Positions 11,700-23,597 of a stretch of DNA of 64,000 nt are shown piece after piece. The position numbers and the translations under genes were made by a program. The notes under the pieces were generated by a model. The model was not told where the DNA came from. It saw only the letters and a program-made list of their open reading frames with translations, and ran no database searches. How positions within the stretch are numbered: position 1 is the first letter of the stretch; the number at the start of each line of letters is the position of its first letter. Source of the DNA: Rhyzopertha dominica (Eukaryota; Arthropoda; Insecta; Coleoptera; Bostrichidae); NCBI GenBank assembly GCA_025024175.1, contig QCXZ01000064.1, forward strand, positions 61,525,325 through 61,589,324, in the 5' to 3' direction.

Positions 11700-12270
11700 T
11701 ATCTAGATTTCATATTATTGGTTGTCAGTTTTTTAATTTTGAAAGATATATTAATATTTGTCAAGACTGTTTGTAATTATTAATAGTTAGCAATATTTAA
11801 AATTACCCATAAGTATTAGAGTTATATATGCTGTTCAACTTAGACTAATTCCGTTTCTATTGTAAGTATTTTCATGTGTTTTGTTGTTCTCTATTTGTAG
11901 TTATTTAATAAAATATTACAGGCCCAGAAGAAGGAGACAAATGATCTCCGAAAGCTTGGCATTAGATAAAAGGAGTTTTATTTAGAAAACCGAAACCTAA
12001 TATATTTAAATAACATCTAAGATCAACGGTCAATAACAGTACAATTCTTAATCACAAGAATGGGGTTTCTTTGAAGACACTGCAGTAAGACAAATTAAAT
12101 TAAATTAAAACAAAGTTGGCTAGTATCAATAAACAAAAAGTTATCATCTGTAGATTCCAGTGAAACTGGCGTTCAGCAGTAATATTNTCGTTTTTCTTTC
12201 TTTTACGTATACTACTAACTAATTTTATTAGCGTTCTCAATGCTGGCAGTACTCTATCCCGTCAAGATTT
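11700..12270. other. AT-rich sequence, nothing recognised
   Basis: No supported feature. One undetermined base lies at about 12187. Confidence 0.35.
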
Positions 12271-12640
12271 CACGAAATTATCATTCTTTCAGCCATATGT
12301 CGGCGCAAACGTTTTAAGATCATTAGCCATTTGCCGATAAATTCTCCCGCAATCCGACCAGACCCATGTCAGTCTCGACCGAGAGCACAATAATTTTGAC
12401 AAAAAGTCTCAAAGCAATTGTACCTCGGACGGCAGACAAAGGTAAGCTGCTGGCAATTTTTTCCTAAACAGCGTCTGCCACCAGTTCTTGTCGATATCTC
12501 GGTCTCACTGCAATTGGACACCTTGTTACACCGGTTATTCGCGACTGGGCATTACAGTGGCGACTCGGCAGTTGATGTACACACATCGGCACAAAAATCA
12601 AGACATTGCGGTTATTAAAATCATATCTAAATATTTGACA
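12270..12640. other. GC-richer non-repeat island
   Basis: TE-free block with short open frames on both strands and no recognised domain. Candidate conserved non-coding DNA. Confidence 0.25.
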
Positions 12641-12734
12641 TTCGNTCAAATTATCTAAATAATTTATTTGTGTTGTGATTACACTTATTGAATAAATGAG
12701 GGGAAAAGAGTCACTTCAGCAACAAGTATTTGTT

Positions 12735-13900
12735 CTTCATGCTGCTAGATAGATAGATAGATTTGTTCCCAGGTTCCTTAAAAAAGCTTCCTCTATCTCC
12801 TGCAAGGTCTCAAAATTACGAGGATTGGGATCCAGTTTTCTTGCTAGCCACTTCATTGTCCGAATGCCAATCTACCGAAGTTTAAAATGCTCTAATGCTC
12901 TTGCTGTGGTAGCGCCGATAACAGTCTCTCACACTCCACACAATGGGTTTTAAGAGCAATCATCAGCAAGCATTTCGTTGTGCTCTGGAGAATTCAGAGA
13001 GCATAGATTAACCTTCTTCTAACTGATGCTTGCCTTCTAAACTTCGACTTCGAGCTAAGCAGCTGTCAGCCTTCAAATTCTGAGGGAGTTCGGCACCAAA
13101 AAGCGGTCGTCTCTCTTCGATTCGGTCCTTCCAGAGAGACTCCTCCTGATGATTTTGGCACAATGTGTGGCACTAAGAAGCATTGTCATTGACTGACAGC
13201 AAAGTGGAAGTCGACTCGTAGGTTGTTAGATCCTAAGAATATTTGAGTAACGACTAGATGCTTTGCAAATGAAGAGGTAAACGTCCATATGCCCAACTAT
13301 GGTTGCCATGAAGACCTTCTAACCTATGTGATGTAATCCAAGCGACTAGAAGGAAAATCCAATCTAGAGGTAACACACCTGAAAGTCTTCCGAAAACTGC
13401 CATATGCTAGTCGCAATAGGGTCTTCACATCACAGAACAGTATTGTTCAACTTCTTCAAAGTTCTTATAGAACCAAAATCTGAAGAAAATCGCAAAATAA
13501 AACCCAACACTCTTAGCGCCTTAGAAACACAATTGTTTATTGAATTTCAAGCATAAAACTAATCACGACAGTAACTTCTAGACCCCTAACTGGTTGCCCA
13601 CATTCTGAAGAAGCTAATACTTTCTCTAGACAAACTAAAACGAATTACACTGCATCCACCTAAATTTGGTGATAGCCCATTATAACAGTTGCATGTATAC
13701 ATACTATCCAACAACATTGCGACGATAGCAGAGACGATCTTTATGTCATCCCCAAAAGCTAGAGATCGAAGGTATAAAGCATTGCCATACTAACATCATT
13801 AATAAATCAACAGAAAAGCAAGGGACCATAGTGAGACCCTTTGGGGTACCTCTGACTTAACAGATGAAGAAGTCAAAACTGAAATTACGTCAGCCACCTA
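12735..13900 (-). pseudogene. LINE (CR1/Jockey-like) reverse transcriptase remnant
   Basis: Read on the minus strand from about 13860, the sequence gives GSHYGPLLFC-stop-FINDV, the degraded form of the non-LTR RT block GSxLGPLLFxxFIND. Near 13740-13765 it gives the remains of the active-site loop. Further on it gives KALRVLGFILRFSSDF, as in the RT thumb of this group. The element ends near 12747 in a short TAGA repeat, typical of a LINE 3' tail. Many stops and frameshifts are present, so the copy is old. Insertion direction is right to left. Confidence 0.7.
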
Positions 13901-13904
13901 CCAT

Positions 13905-15528
13905 TGAAGCAACAGTTCATTTAATTTAGCAGGACAATTGATTGAGACAATTTATTTAGACAAGTCTGTGTAAATGACATCAGTTTCCACAGAGTCTCCC
14001 AAAATGTAGACTTGTGATAAATATGTAGGTAAGTACTAACTAAAGGGGAAAACTTTAGGAATGGCATACTAAACGCAAATTCCCGTATAGGCTGTAACGT
14101 CACATTTTAAGACCGTGTTGTAGCTCAGTTTTCAAGAATCAGAAAGACATGTTATTGAAAAATACATTTCCTGAAGAGGCAGGGAGGGTGCCAACTGAAC
14201 ATGCAGTCGAGACAAATTAATATTGGTTTTGTAATCCAAATCAATATCTTGAAGAGTCATCTAGAAAAAGTTGACTGTTTAAATATTTTTCCTGACACAG
14301 TCTGGTTGTAGCCATGCATGCAGTGCTTCATAAAATTTTTCTATAGCAACAGGACATTGTCATGATCAATGGAACAAAAAGTTTAAATTGAAAAATAAAA
14401 AAAAGACTTCCATAAAACTCCCCAGCTAATAATTATAACTACCTGGGCCGCCACTGTCGTTACCAGTTATAGAATGTCTCACTCTTGAGAGCCTTGAGGA
14501 TGAAGTCCATTGGCGACTTGCATGTTTTTCTCATTAGATCAATTTATTGTACGTTAACCACCGTGATTGTCGCACATGTTATTATTTTGCGAGCATTATA
14601 CACACTACGTATGCGCAGGCTGTAACAGCGGACGAATCTACCGGTTCTGAAGTGTGGAGATATAATTGTTACGGGTTTCTAGAACGAATTAGAATTATAT
14701 AAATGTGTTGAATTGGAAGAAAAAGCTGTTAAATCGTTCTAGGAAATGTCCATCGTACTGCAGGTCTGGCCTGTATAGGCAAGATCATAATTAGGCAAAT
14801 AATGCGACTCAAATAAACAGTACGAACAATGGTAGTGCGCTGTTGTTGTCGATTTGGTTCCAAAAAGGCCGAACACAAACAATGATGTACGTTTGATTAT
14901 AATCTAAATGTAGATTTCGAAGACTATGCTGTCATCAGCAGGAGTATCTCAATTTTTTTATGTTCACACTGCTACAACATCAGGAGTCAATATTGGTAAC
15001 TGTTTTTAAGACATAGGTAATTTAAGTTTTGATTTTTCTATAAAATCCTTAAATACTATTCCAGAACTGTAAGGTGATGGTTTCTGTCACTGCACTACAT
15101 TAACAACTGGCCAACGCTTACACTTTTTAAAATTCATTCAATGTGTTTTCAACTGGCTTATTGACAAGTCATCCTTCCGTATCTCCATATACAGCTAAAA
15201 TTAACACTTGCCTCTACTCTACTCTACAAATAATTCATAAAGCTTCCACTGACACCGGTCAAAGCATAATTAATACTAAATTCATAACCGCTGGTAGAAG
15301 CTATAAAATTATAATTANCCTGATGCGAGACAAATAATGACAACGCTTAAAATTCTCAACTGCTCGTTAAACAACAACGAAAAACTGCGAACAAAAAGGG
15401 TGTGCATTTCTGAATAATGTGGAATTGTTAATGATGTGTACCTGTAGTATTATCGACGTGAGTCTCATGTGTAATGTATATGCCTTGCTCCTAGAGTGTT
15501 TTAATTAGTGGAAGAAATCAATACGTTA
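13905..15528. other. Non-repeat sequence, nothing recognised
   Basis: Open frames at 13921-14103 and 15143-15337 show no family motif. One undetermined base lies at 15318. Confidence 0.35.
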
Positions 15529-15530
15529 TA

Positions 15531-15640
15531 CGAGGGCAATTCAATATTCTATTTTTGAACGTAGTCCCTTGGCACTCTTGGTATAACGATGGCAAACAAC
15601 ATGATTTGTTCCTAAGCATTCAACTGTAACCAATTTAATT
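15531..15640 (-). mobile_element. Mariner 3'-end remnant
   Basis: Next to TA at 15529-15530 the sequence CGAGGGCAATTCAATATTC resembles a mariner terminal repeat. Read on the minus strand, the adjacent sequence contains DYVQK followed by a stop, which matches the usual C-terminal DYVEK ending of mariner transposases (compare the copy at 52426-54042, ending NYVEK). The rest of the element is not recognisable here. Confidence 0.45.
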
Positions 15641-15916
15641 AATATCGCACAATGTCTATTCGAGTGAAGTGATAATGGGACAAAAGCAGATGTATAGGGT
15701 ATTCAAATGACATTGAGTGATCAAGCAATAAGAGAGGTACAGCCTCTTAATACAACCTTATAAAATGTACATGACACAGTTTTAGATAAGCGATATAGTA
15801 CTGCCGTTAGGAATGCGTTTTCAGGTAATATTTTGCGAAAACTGGAAGCCGCTCTCTAAAAAAGGTCTATAAATAAGGGCCACTTTTGCAGTTATCAGTA
15901 AGGGGTTGGGGTTTCT

Positions 15917-16230
15917 TTGAAACCAACCGTGCTAAATCTGTTTGCTACCTGGTTACACAACACCTCAGTTGCCGTCCATGTCCTGTGCTCCGTTCTTGTT
16001 CAGCTTTCAAGCTGTAAATGTGAATATGGTCATGAAGTACTCGACTACCCCCCATATCATAGCCATTTTAACCCCATTAAACTGGTTTGGGGAATAGCCA
16101 AAAATTTTTGTGATAAAAGCATTAGTAAAACAGCAGGTAAAGATGATGATGTTATTAATGTGTGGACTGAAATCCTCTACCAAGTGTCAATCACAAAAAA
16201 AAATGGGTTTTCACAGAAAATGTTTTAAGT
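15917..16230 (+). pseudogene. Tc1/Sailor-superfamily transposase, C-terminal remnant
   Basis: From about 16010 the frame reads CEYGHEVLDYPPYHSHFNPI, then KLVWGIAKNF, the block that carries the third catalytic acid in this superfamily (usually NPIELIW). Here the Glu is replaced by Lys (NPIK). The rest of the frame shows no domain. It is a different lineage from C1-C5, because the sequence after the block does not match QLKQRIRRGNTGG. Inactive fragment. Confidence 0.55.
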
Positions 16231-16535
16231 CACCTTGCAGAAAATCAACGAAGATTGTTCATGAAATAAGTACTCCGTTAATTACTTAGGTACATAATCC
16301 GATAAAGGCACACTTTTATTTATGTTGAATTATTCAGTAGAGGAATTTTTTTTTTAGCTAAGTTATTTCCTTGTACATTTTTTGCTGCTGTCTGTTTTAA
16401 TTGTTTTTTGTATTTGTATTTAATAAGGCACTCCTGACGTCATTGTCCCCTTACAACATTAACATTTCCCTGTTCATGATTCAATTTCGGTATAATTGAC
16501 TGCGCCTTCTTTTTCCCAGGCTGAAATATATCTTC
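16231..16535. other. AT-rich sequence, nothing recognised
   Basis: No supported feature. Confidence 0.35.
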
Positions 16536-16900
16536 ATCAGTCCATCATAACGCGCCGGCTCTCAGGATACGAAGCAGCCGAAGACATTAAAATCCTACAG
16601 CGATAATCCCCATCAATCATGATCACCATAATCGTTTGCAGGATCTGGTTTTAAAGTAACGATCGCCGGACGGTGACAAGGAACAAACGTTGCCGACGCG
16701 GGGCCGCAAAGGCCGCCATATAAAAGGAAATTATCGCGGGTACACCGAAGTGGCATATACAGTTTACGGATGAGATCTATAAAGGTGGGCATTTACTTGA
16801 TGGCCAATGGTTACGGTGGTTGGCGATAAGATTAATAAATAAAAACGTCCTGGCCACACAGCGAGCTTTCCGTCAGTTCTCAGGTTAAAGAAGATGCAGC
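16535..16900. other. GC-richer non-repeat island
   Basis: TE-free block, the most GC-rich part being 16660-16740. It contains CCATATAAAAGG near 16718 and, near 16873, TCAGTT, which fits an arthropod initiator. Without transcript data I cannot say whether it is a promoter, an enhancer or neither. Confidence 0.3.
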
Positions 16901-17205
16901 TGAGTAGCCTTTACTTTAACGTAAAAAAGGCAATTTATTTCTATCGGCTTATCATTGTGTTTTTAACGCTATCGAAATGACAATGGGGCAAATTCAAGGG
17001 AACATTAAACAGAAGAAACACGGGGAAAATGTAGCTATGAAACTTAATAACTGCGGACGCTTGGAAGTTTTCCTTCAACTAACGTATGTAACATATGTTT
17101 TGAGACAAATTTCTTAGCTAATTTTCATCATTTCCGAAACATTCAGTTTAGTTACCATTCCCTGACATTTGTTCCAGTAAGCCTTGTAATCATAAATATT
17201 GACAG

Positions 17206-17388
17206 ATGTCATCGAAAAACTCTTGTGACATGGCGTATAAAATCGAAATCCGAAAAAGTATCTCTCATTTAGTTGGCCAATTGCCGAACGCGGATATTGT
17301 AAACATATTTCAAGGACGAAATACTTCCCGTGCAACCATTTACCGAACAAATGGCTTGGCAAATGAACTACAAATATTGCTCATCTAA
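17206..17388 (+). pseudogene. Sailor-like transposase, N-terminal helix-turn-helix fragment
   Basis: This short frame of 60 residues contains HLVGQLPNADIVNIFQGRNT and then SRATIYRT. The pattern is helix, turn, recognition helix (SRATIYR), as expected at the N-terminus of this superfamily. It precedes the C2 5' block in the same orientation, and no other Sailor-like copy in the window retains this part. Assignment to the family is by position only, so it is tentative. Confidence 0.45.
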
Positions 17389-18081
17389 TAACTTTTAGTG
17401 TATGACTATATATCGTATGCTTTCCTAATTTAATGAGTAGTATCTATTTTTATAACCATGAATGGTAAACATTCCAATTTCAATGCGGCAGTCCATATAC
17501 TTTCTAATTTTTGATAACGGTATGCAATCGTCCCTTGCCCTGTTTCTTCACAGGTTAAAATTTTCTTTTAATCCGGAAGGTCATAAACGTAGTTTCTACC
17601 TGTATATTTTTTTGGAAATACGAAGAAATCGGAACTCCTACTATAAACGATATTGTAAGCATATGATGTGTTTAGTTATATTTTAAAGTTTTACAGCATA
17701 TATAAGCGTACCAAGTTCAATATTTTTTACTTATTCAGTCATACCTACATACATGCTTACATTTAGCCACTTCTTAAGAGGCGTTTGTGAGAATTACATT
17801 TCGTAGGGCAACTGGTCAAACAGATTATTGCTGATTTTAATCCGTGGGGCAACTGAGTACCTCCGAAACAATTAAATATGTTCATTGTTATAACTAGGAT
17901 CTGTCGCGGCATATACCTGAGTGCTTAATCGGCTGCTCGGAGCATACCCTACAAAAGGCTTTTCAATGAAAACAAAATTTTTTTGAATTCGGCTCATTTA
18001 GGAACTTTGAAGCGTGCCACTAATCCCAATAGTTTAGGACGGCCGACCATAAGGTTGTAAAAACCCTCATTTATAATACAA

Positions 18082-19857
18082 CACAGATAAAACTGTTTGT
18101 TTGGATTTATAAAATCAATTTGTTTGAGTTACATTTCTTTAGGTCCAACAAATTTAGCTTCAAACAAACAAATTTTATTTGTAAGAAGAATATCAGTTTG
18201 TTTGTAACTATATTACCATTTATTTGAGATCGAACAGAACTTGCGAGTTCAAGTAACCTAATAATTATTTGAGCGAATAAAATATTATTTTTCGCGGTCA
18301 AACAATTTATTCCAATGAATTAAAATTTCAAATATTTAAATTAAATGCTTTGAAGAATTATATCAACAAAAGTAAATTCTTGTTTCTAATAAATATATCT
18401 TTCGTTAAATCAATGTTTCTTTTTGTATTCAACTATTTAAATGTTCAACTCAAACACATCTATTGTTACAGCAAACAACATGTATTTAAACAGAATAAAT
18501 GATGCTTTAATACAACGATCTGTTTTTGGATACAAAGAAATAATTGTTTGAATTTGCGCATGCCACTAGCAAAGTGGAAGTTTGGGGTTCCATGGTTGAA
18601 CAGAATGTATCAAGGTAAATCCGGAAAAGCCGCCGTTATTTGTTTATTATTATTGTCAGTTTATTTCATTAAATTGTGAAACAAAATAGGTAGATGGTCA
18701 CAGATTGTAAAAGTAAGTATGAAGCCTAAATAAACTATTTGCTTAATATGATGTGAAAAATAAGGCATTCAAACAAGCACATGATCGTTAACGCAAGCTC
18801 TGTTACAAAATGACCATCTATGATTCCTAAGGATGTTAATTACGGCGTTGTTTCTCTACATCTTGAAGAAGGTATATGTTAGTAAAGTCTGCTCAATGAA
18901 GTGCCCTATTTGTAGCAAACTACTATTACAAGTAATGCGTTATTTATTCAGTATATTTGTAATACTAAAATGGAACACATTTATCACGCTATACAAACCA
19001 GTAGATTTGTGATTGTCCTTTAAATTAAAATAAATATCATACTTTCCGTCTGCATTATATTCGTACATATAAGTAGCAAAATTTACCTTGTCAATGGACT
19101 TGTCCAGGTTAGGCTGATTTAAATCAGATGTTTTTTACTAAACCAATTACAGTTTTGCGGAAATGAATTGAGTGACATATTGCATTTTTAATTACAAGAA
19201 ATAACTTTTATACGCTCTATAATAAAAAACAGGAAGCCACAGGAAATCACTTGCATAAAATACATAGATATATCGAAGTGGGTTAATCAAAATTTATTTC
19301 TTTAACTTAAAAACAATTTATTTATATGTTTAAAGGGCTTGTTTGAATGCAATATTTATACAATCTAATTAGAAAATATATATTTCATTAAAATTCACAT
19401 GCAGTTTGCTGCAATAACAGAGATAATGAATTGAGCATATGAATTCTTTCAATCAAACAATTGTTTGATTCCAGGAAATAGCTGTTTCATTGGACTAAAT
19501 CAGTGATATCTTTACTGCAAATAAATATTTATTTGGTACGGAGAGAATCATTTTCCTCTTCTCTGATTCCAAACAAATATTTGTTTCAGTCAAATTTAAT
19601 CAAATGTTTATTCCAAACATCTTCATGGTTTAGTGAAACAAATACTGTGTTCTACAAAGGAAATGATTATTCTTGATTCAATAGTTTCAAAAGTTAATTT
19701 AAAGCTTTGTATATATTATGTTAAATAAATGTTATTGTAGCCGCTTCAAGAATTTGGAGGGTTTGAAGCAAACAAATCATTTACTTCACCATATACAAAC
19801 AAATAATTTGTTTGGCGTAAATATATTTTTTTTTCTTCCAAACAAATTGTCTCTGTG
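18082..19857. mobile_element. CACAG-ended non-autonomous element with dense CAAACAAAT motifs
   Basis: The ends are CACAGATAAAACTGTTTGTT and the inverse of CACAGAGACAATTTGTTTGG, an imperfect terminal inverted repeat. The block sits inside Sailor-like copy C2. Copy C3 (58165-59954) shows the uninterrupted site (AATACAATAGTTTATG on the element strand), which fixes the insertion boundaries and leaves an apparent AA duplication. About twenty copies of TTTGTTTG/CAAACAAA occur, mostly within 600 bases of either end. No protein is encoded. CACTA-like membership is possible because of the CAC start and subterminal repeats, but is not proven. Confidence 0.7.
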
Positions 19858-19939
19858 AATAGTTTACGACGACCGACCATCAAGCTGAAAAACCCTCTGC
19901 ATAAGTCAGTCTCATAGCTCGTTGCTTGATACTTAGGCT

Positions 19940-20825
19940 TAGTGGATGGACCCTAATATCTGAGGGTTTGTCTAAACCACTATTAGATCAAAATACGCTG
20001 AAAATAACCGGTGGCGCACCCTAGAGGAACCAGCATCTATCCTAATCTTTCTTTTGTGTGGTAAATAAGTGAGTTATATTTATATTTGGATGGTCAATGT
20101 CCGAATGCAATTACTAGGGTCACTTCCAAAATCCCAACGAACTTTCCGATGCAATCAGAGCCAACTCGATTCGAATCTATTACATTCCTCCCAGCAGTAC
20201 AAATCGTCTGTGACCCTACCCCCATTCCAGAGGGCATATTAACCGCTATTATTCCTTATCAATTATCTGATCCATTGTTGCGGGCCACCCACGTTCCCAG
20301 ATAAGGGTTGGTAATATTACGGCATACCTCTACGTCATCACTTGTCCGATTCACAATAACTAATGTATTATGCATTCGCGTATCTCCCACAAAATCTGTC
20401 TCTTGTACCTGCCAATCATATCGTTGTTCGTCGGCAATTGTTTGTTAGCGACGAACCAGAGGGAGAACAAGATACAGAACGGCACTGGGGAAGAAGAGGA
20501 TGGTTTTATCCGACGACGAGGACGATAAGCGGTGTGACGGGCACGTTTTGTATTGTTTAATTTATATTCTAGTTAAATGTGTTCAGTGATTTGTCGTGCT
20601 GTGCTTGTGCTATCTTGATTAAAACTTTCAGGTTAAACGATATCGCTTTTGTGAGGACGAGAAACCGCTATGTAATACTGCTGGCCTCCTATTATACTCA
20701 GGAATACCGAAATGTGCAATGTTTCTGTACATAAAATACTACGTCCCTTGTTGGAATAAAGAAACTGATACTTAGTATAGACAATATCAAGCTCATCCCA
20801 ATTATGAATTGGCTGACAGGATTCT
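19940..20825. other. Non-repeat sequence, nothing recognised
   Basis: Open frames at 20086-20304 and 20363-20560 show no domain I know. Confidence 0.35.
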
Positions 20826-20829
20826 AGAA

Positions 20830-21261
20830 TTCTTGAATCAATCTCGGAAGAAAAAATAGAATACTTTAATGCAGAGCATGAATTTCACCCACTCCAGTCG
20901 CAGCAGCTGGAACCTGCTGCAAAAATTACAACCAATCGTTAACGAAACACATAAACGAACATCATTAATTTCGCCTAATGGTTTAGCTTCTCTACTGGCT
21001 AATGTCTCCAATTCTGCTCACATATCTACCAAGGAATTGAAAAAGATGAAGGGAAAACTTCGGCATCAGTTAAGAAAAATATGCGAATCGTCACAATTAT
21101 TCTCATTGGAAGAACTTTGGCAAGATATTTGTGCTCTAAAAGCCCGCAAAGCCTCTGGTTTTGATGGTATTTACCCAGGATTCTTGAAAAACTTGTTATT
21201 TAAGATTATGTTTTCTCGGAAAGATCGCTGCCTCTTGAAAACACTAACAAAAAGTTATTAG
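20830..21261 (+). pseudogene. LINE (Jockey-like) reverse transcriptase, N-terminal fragment
   Basis: The frame reads SRSSWNLLQKL, then ALKARKASGFDGIYPGFLKN, the linker and start of the RT domain of insect non-LTR retrotransposons (usual form GKAAGFDGIYPEFLKN). Catalytic blocks with the DD pair are absent, because similarity stops at about 21220. The remaining C-terminal residues run into sequence with a hammerhead-like motif (21257-21305). A truncated, inactive fragment. Confidence 0.7.
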
Positions 21262-21305
21262 TCTGACGTTTCGATTACACCTGTAATCTTTGTCAAAGAC
21301 GAAGA
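21257..21305 (-). ncRNA. Hammerhead-ribozyme-like motif, degenerate (Penelope-type)
   Basis: On the minus strand the order is GTCT (stem I), TTGACAAA (core), GATTAC-AGGT-GTAATC (stem II, six perfect pairs), GAAAC, GTC (cleavage triplet), AGAC (stem I partner, four perfect pairs). The core departs from CUGANGA, so activity is doubtful. The order is the same as at 53007-53049 and 55404-55444. Penelope-like elements are known to carry such motifs in their terminal repeats. No Penelope reading frame is seen here. Confidence 0.5.
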
Positions 21306-21309
21306 ACCG

Positions 21310-23595
21310 CAAAATTTGCATTAACTCTATGTATTTTTATTGTTATGCTAGATTACATTTAATGATATTTTGATAGTTGTAAGTCATACAAATATTTTCG
21401 TTTTCGGTTTGAAAACAATCATTTAATATTTCCAAATCAGCTGAAGATTCATTGTATGTGAACAGTGTCTAGAATTCGCAAAAAAATTAAACAATATACA
21501 GGGTGTTGCGTTGCATGACACATTCTGTATATAACACCATCAACGTTAAGAGAGATTCAGTTACGGCATACCTTTGAGACCCTACACTTCGTTCAGTAGA
21601 AAGAAAGCGCGATAAACCCGTTAATAATGTACTGTATATGGACACAAGCATTAATAATCACACCAAACCCCAATTAAGTGTGGATTTAACTTCTTAAAAC
21701 GCGATATGCATCAAGACCATGTTCAAAGAACAGTAAATTCACACAGGAATGATTATTATAACCATTGCTCATGTTGAATTCTTGACATTTACAAATGAAC
21801 TGCATACTTTAAGCTGATATGATGTGTGAGCCGAATGTTAATGCAGACTTGGCACCCATGCGCTGAGAAAGACAAAAGACGGCCATTGCACCGACAAGTG
21901 TTCTCAATATGCTGCTTCGACTCAGGTATATATGCCAGGTAACATCCTTTTGTGGCTATAATTTGAAACAAAATGTTAGAAAATTATACCCCTAAGGAGC
22001 ATTGTGGCCCACAGGCCAACTATAAGCTAGAAACAGCTTAGGAGAAAATATAGGATCGTCGCAGAAACAACCAAATCCACAAAAATGTTACCTTAACACA
22101 CAAACTAAACTGGCATTGTTCAAACCTTAAACGTTTACAGAGTAAACTAGTTTGAACAAATTATCATAAATAATACTTTTGGAAAATTTTGGCGCCTCGT
22201 TCCCGCTTCTGGATATAGCTAATTGCATTACGAAGACCACTCTAAAAAGGCTTAGTGCAAATCACTTCAAATATAATTGCAAGCTTTCCGTAATTATATG
22301 TAAATTGGAATACGTAATTAAATTATCAAACCCACACACTGCTATAGGTGTAAGCAAACTGTTCGTGTTCATATTAACATAAATAACATTAGATGTCCAG
22401 TTTAGAAACGTTATTGAATGTTACTGTAATTGCTTGTGCGTCTGCAATAACCGCATGTCGAAACACTGCATTAATTGTTTAGAAGATATTATGTATTATT
22501 GCTACGCATTATAAGTAGATACAGAATTTTGAAAGGTGATATATTTTTCTCGAAAATTAAAGACCTATCAATAATGTGACATTTCTAAATTATGGCCAAA
22601 CAAATCTGGAACTACTCCATAATTAAGTAGCTCTATCTCTGGTTGATTTAGCTGAATGTGAGATAACGAATCTTCAATAAAATTCCGAGATGTTATTGTT
22701 TCGGATAGTTATTTTTGGCTCAACACTTTTATATCTATTAGCGATCATCCTACCTAGAACAAAACGCTATAAACAACAGCAGTAGCAGCAATCACTATAA
22801 TTACAACCACACAACGAAATAGTAGAATTTTTGACAAGACAAAGACATTAATCCAAACCTGATTTGTTGTGGGTTTGAGTGCTATAATAACATATACATA
22901 AACGAGTGCACCCCTATTTCAATTAGCAGAAAATTAAGTTTTCAAGCTAATTGGACATATTTGGTTCGTGTAACTTATTTGCAAGATACGTTCGCTTACA
23001 CGAAAACTGCAATTTATGTATAGCACAAAGTAATTAGAAAGTTGTGCGTATTTTTACTAGAAAAATGGACCTAAAAATGTTATGGATTGAATGCTTACAC
23101 CCTGTGGATTGCACCATAAAATCAAAACTTACTGAAGCTGTAACCCAGATACAATTTCAAAATCAGCGATAATCAGGAAACTGTTAAATAAGAAAGATCA
23201 TCCATTGTATCAGAAAACTTTTGTTGATTCTGTTCCAATACGTGTGAAAAAAGTTAAAAAAGACATCGATGGACATATTTCATATTAAAGCGATGCCCAA
23301 GTTGCTATAAAAAGCTTAACCTTCTGAACATCAATAATGCCTACCATTTTCGAATCGAATGCAATTTAAGCATTGGTGCCAAACGAAATGGCTCATCACT
23401 TTCTCACTATTACATAAGTTTCCAAATACCCCTGTTCAATTAGGTACTGTATCAAACTATCGAAAATATTCAAAGCATCTGACTTGTCGAAAGTATCAAA
23501 TTTCTGGAAAATATCGAGTATTGTAATAATTATAATACTAGGAGCTTCTTACCTATTCCTATTTCAGTTATTTAACCACTGATTTATAGCACCAA
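21310..23595. other. AT-rich sequence, nothing firmly recognised
   Basis: Near 21498 there is a TA-flanked CAGGGTGTTGCGTTGC, a transposon-tip-like sequence without an accompanying element. Open frames at 21789-21971 and 22179-22382 show no domain. Confidence 0.35.
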
Positions 23596-23597
23596 TA

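Larger units (their letters stand above)
17206..19933 (+). mobile_element. Sailor-like element copy C2, split by a CACAG-ended insertion
   Basis: Bases 17206-17388 hold a helix-turn-helix fragment. Bases 17395-17860 match the 5' block of C1 and C3. Bases 18000-18068 carry one form of the 3' end (GGACGGCCGACCATAAGG, then TTGTAAAAACCCTC). Bases 19858-19933 continue with the second form, finishing at GATACTTA. The coding part between about 17860 and 17990 is deleted. The 3' end is interrupted at 18082-19857 by a separate element. The 5' terminus could not be placed; it lies upstream of 17206 or was lost. Confidence 0.7.

Noticed and set aside
16700..16900. Core promoter with TATA-like and initiator-like words
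   Set aside because: The TATA-like CCATATAAAAGG is about 150 bases from the TCAGTT initiator-like word, so they do not form a normal core promoter. Kept only as a note in the island entry.
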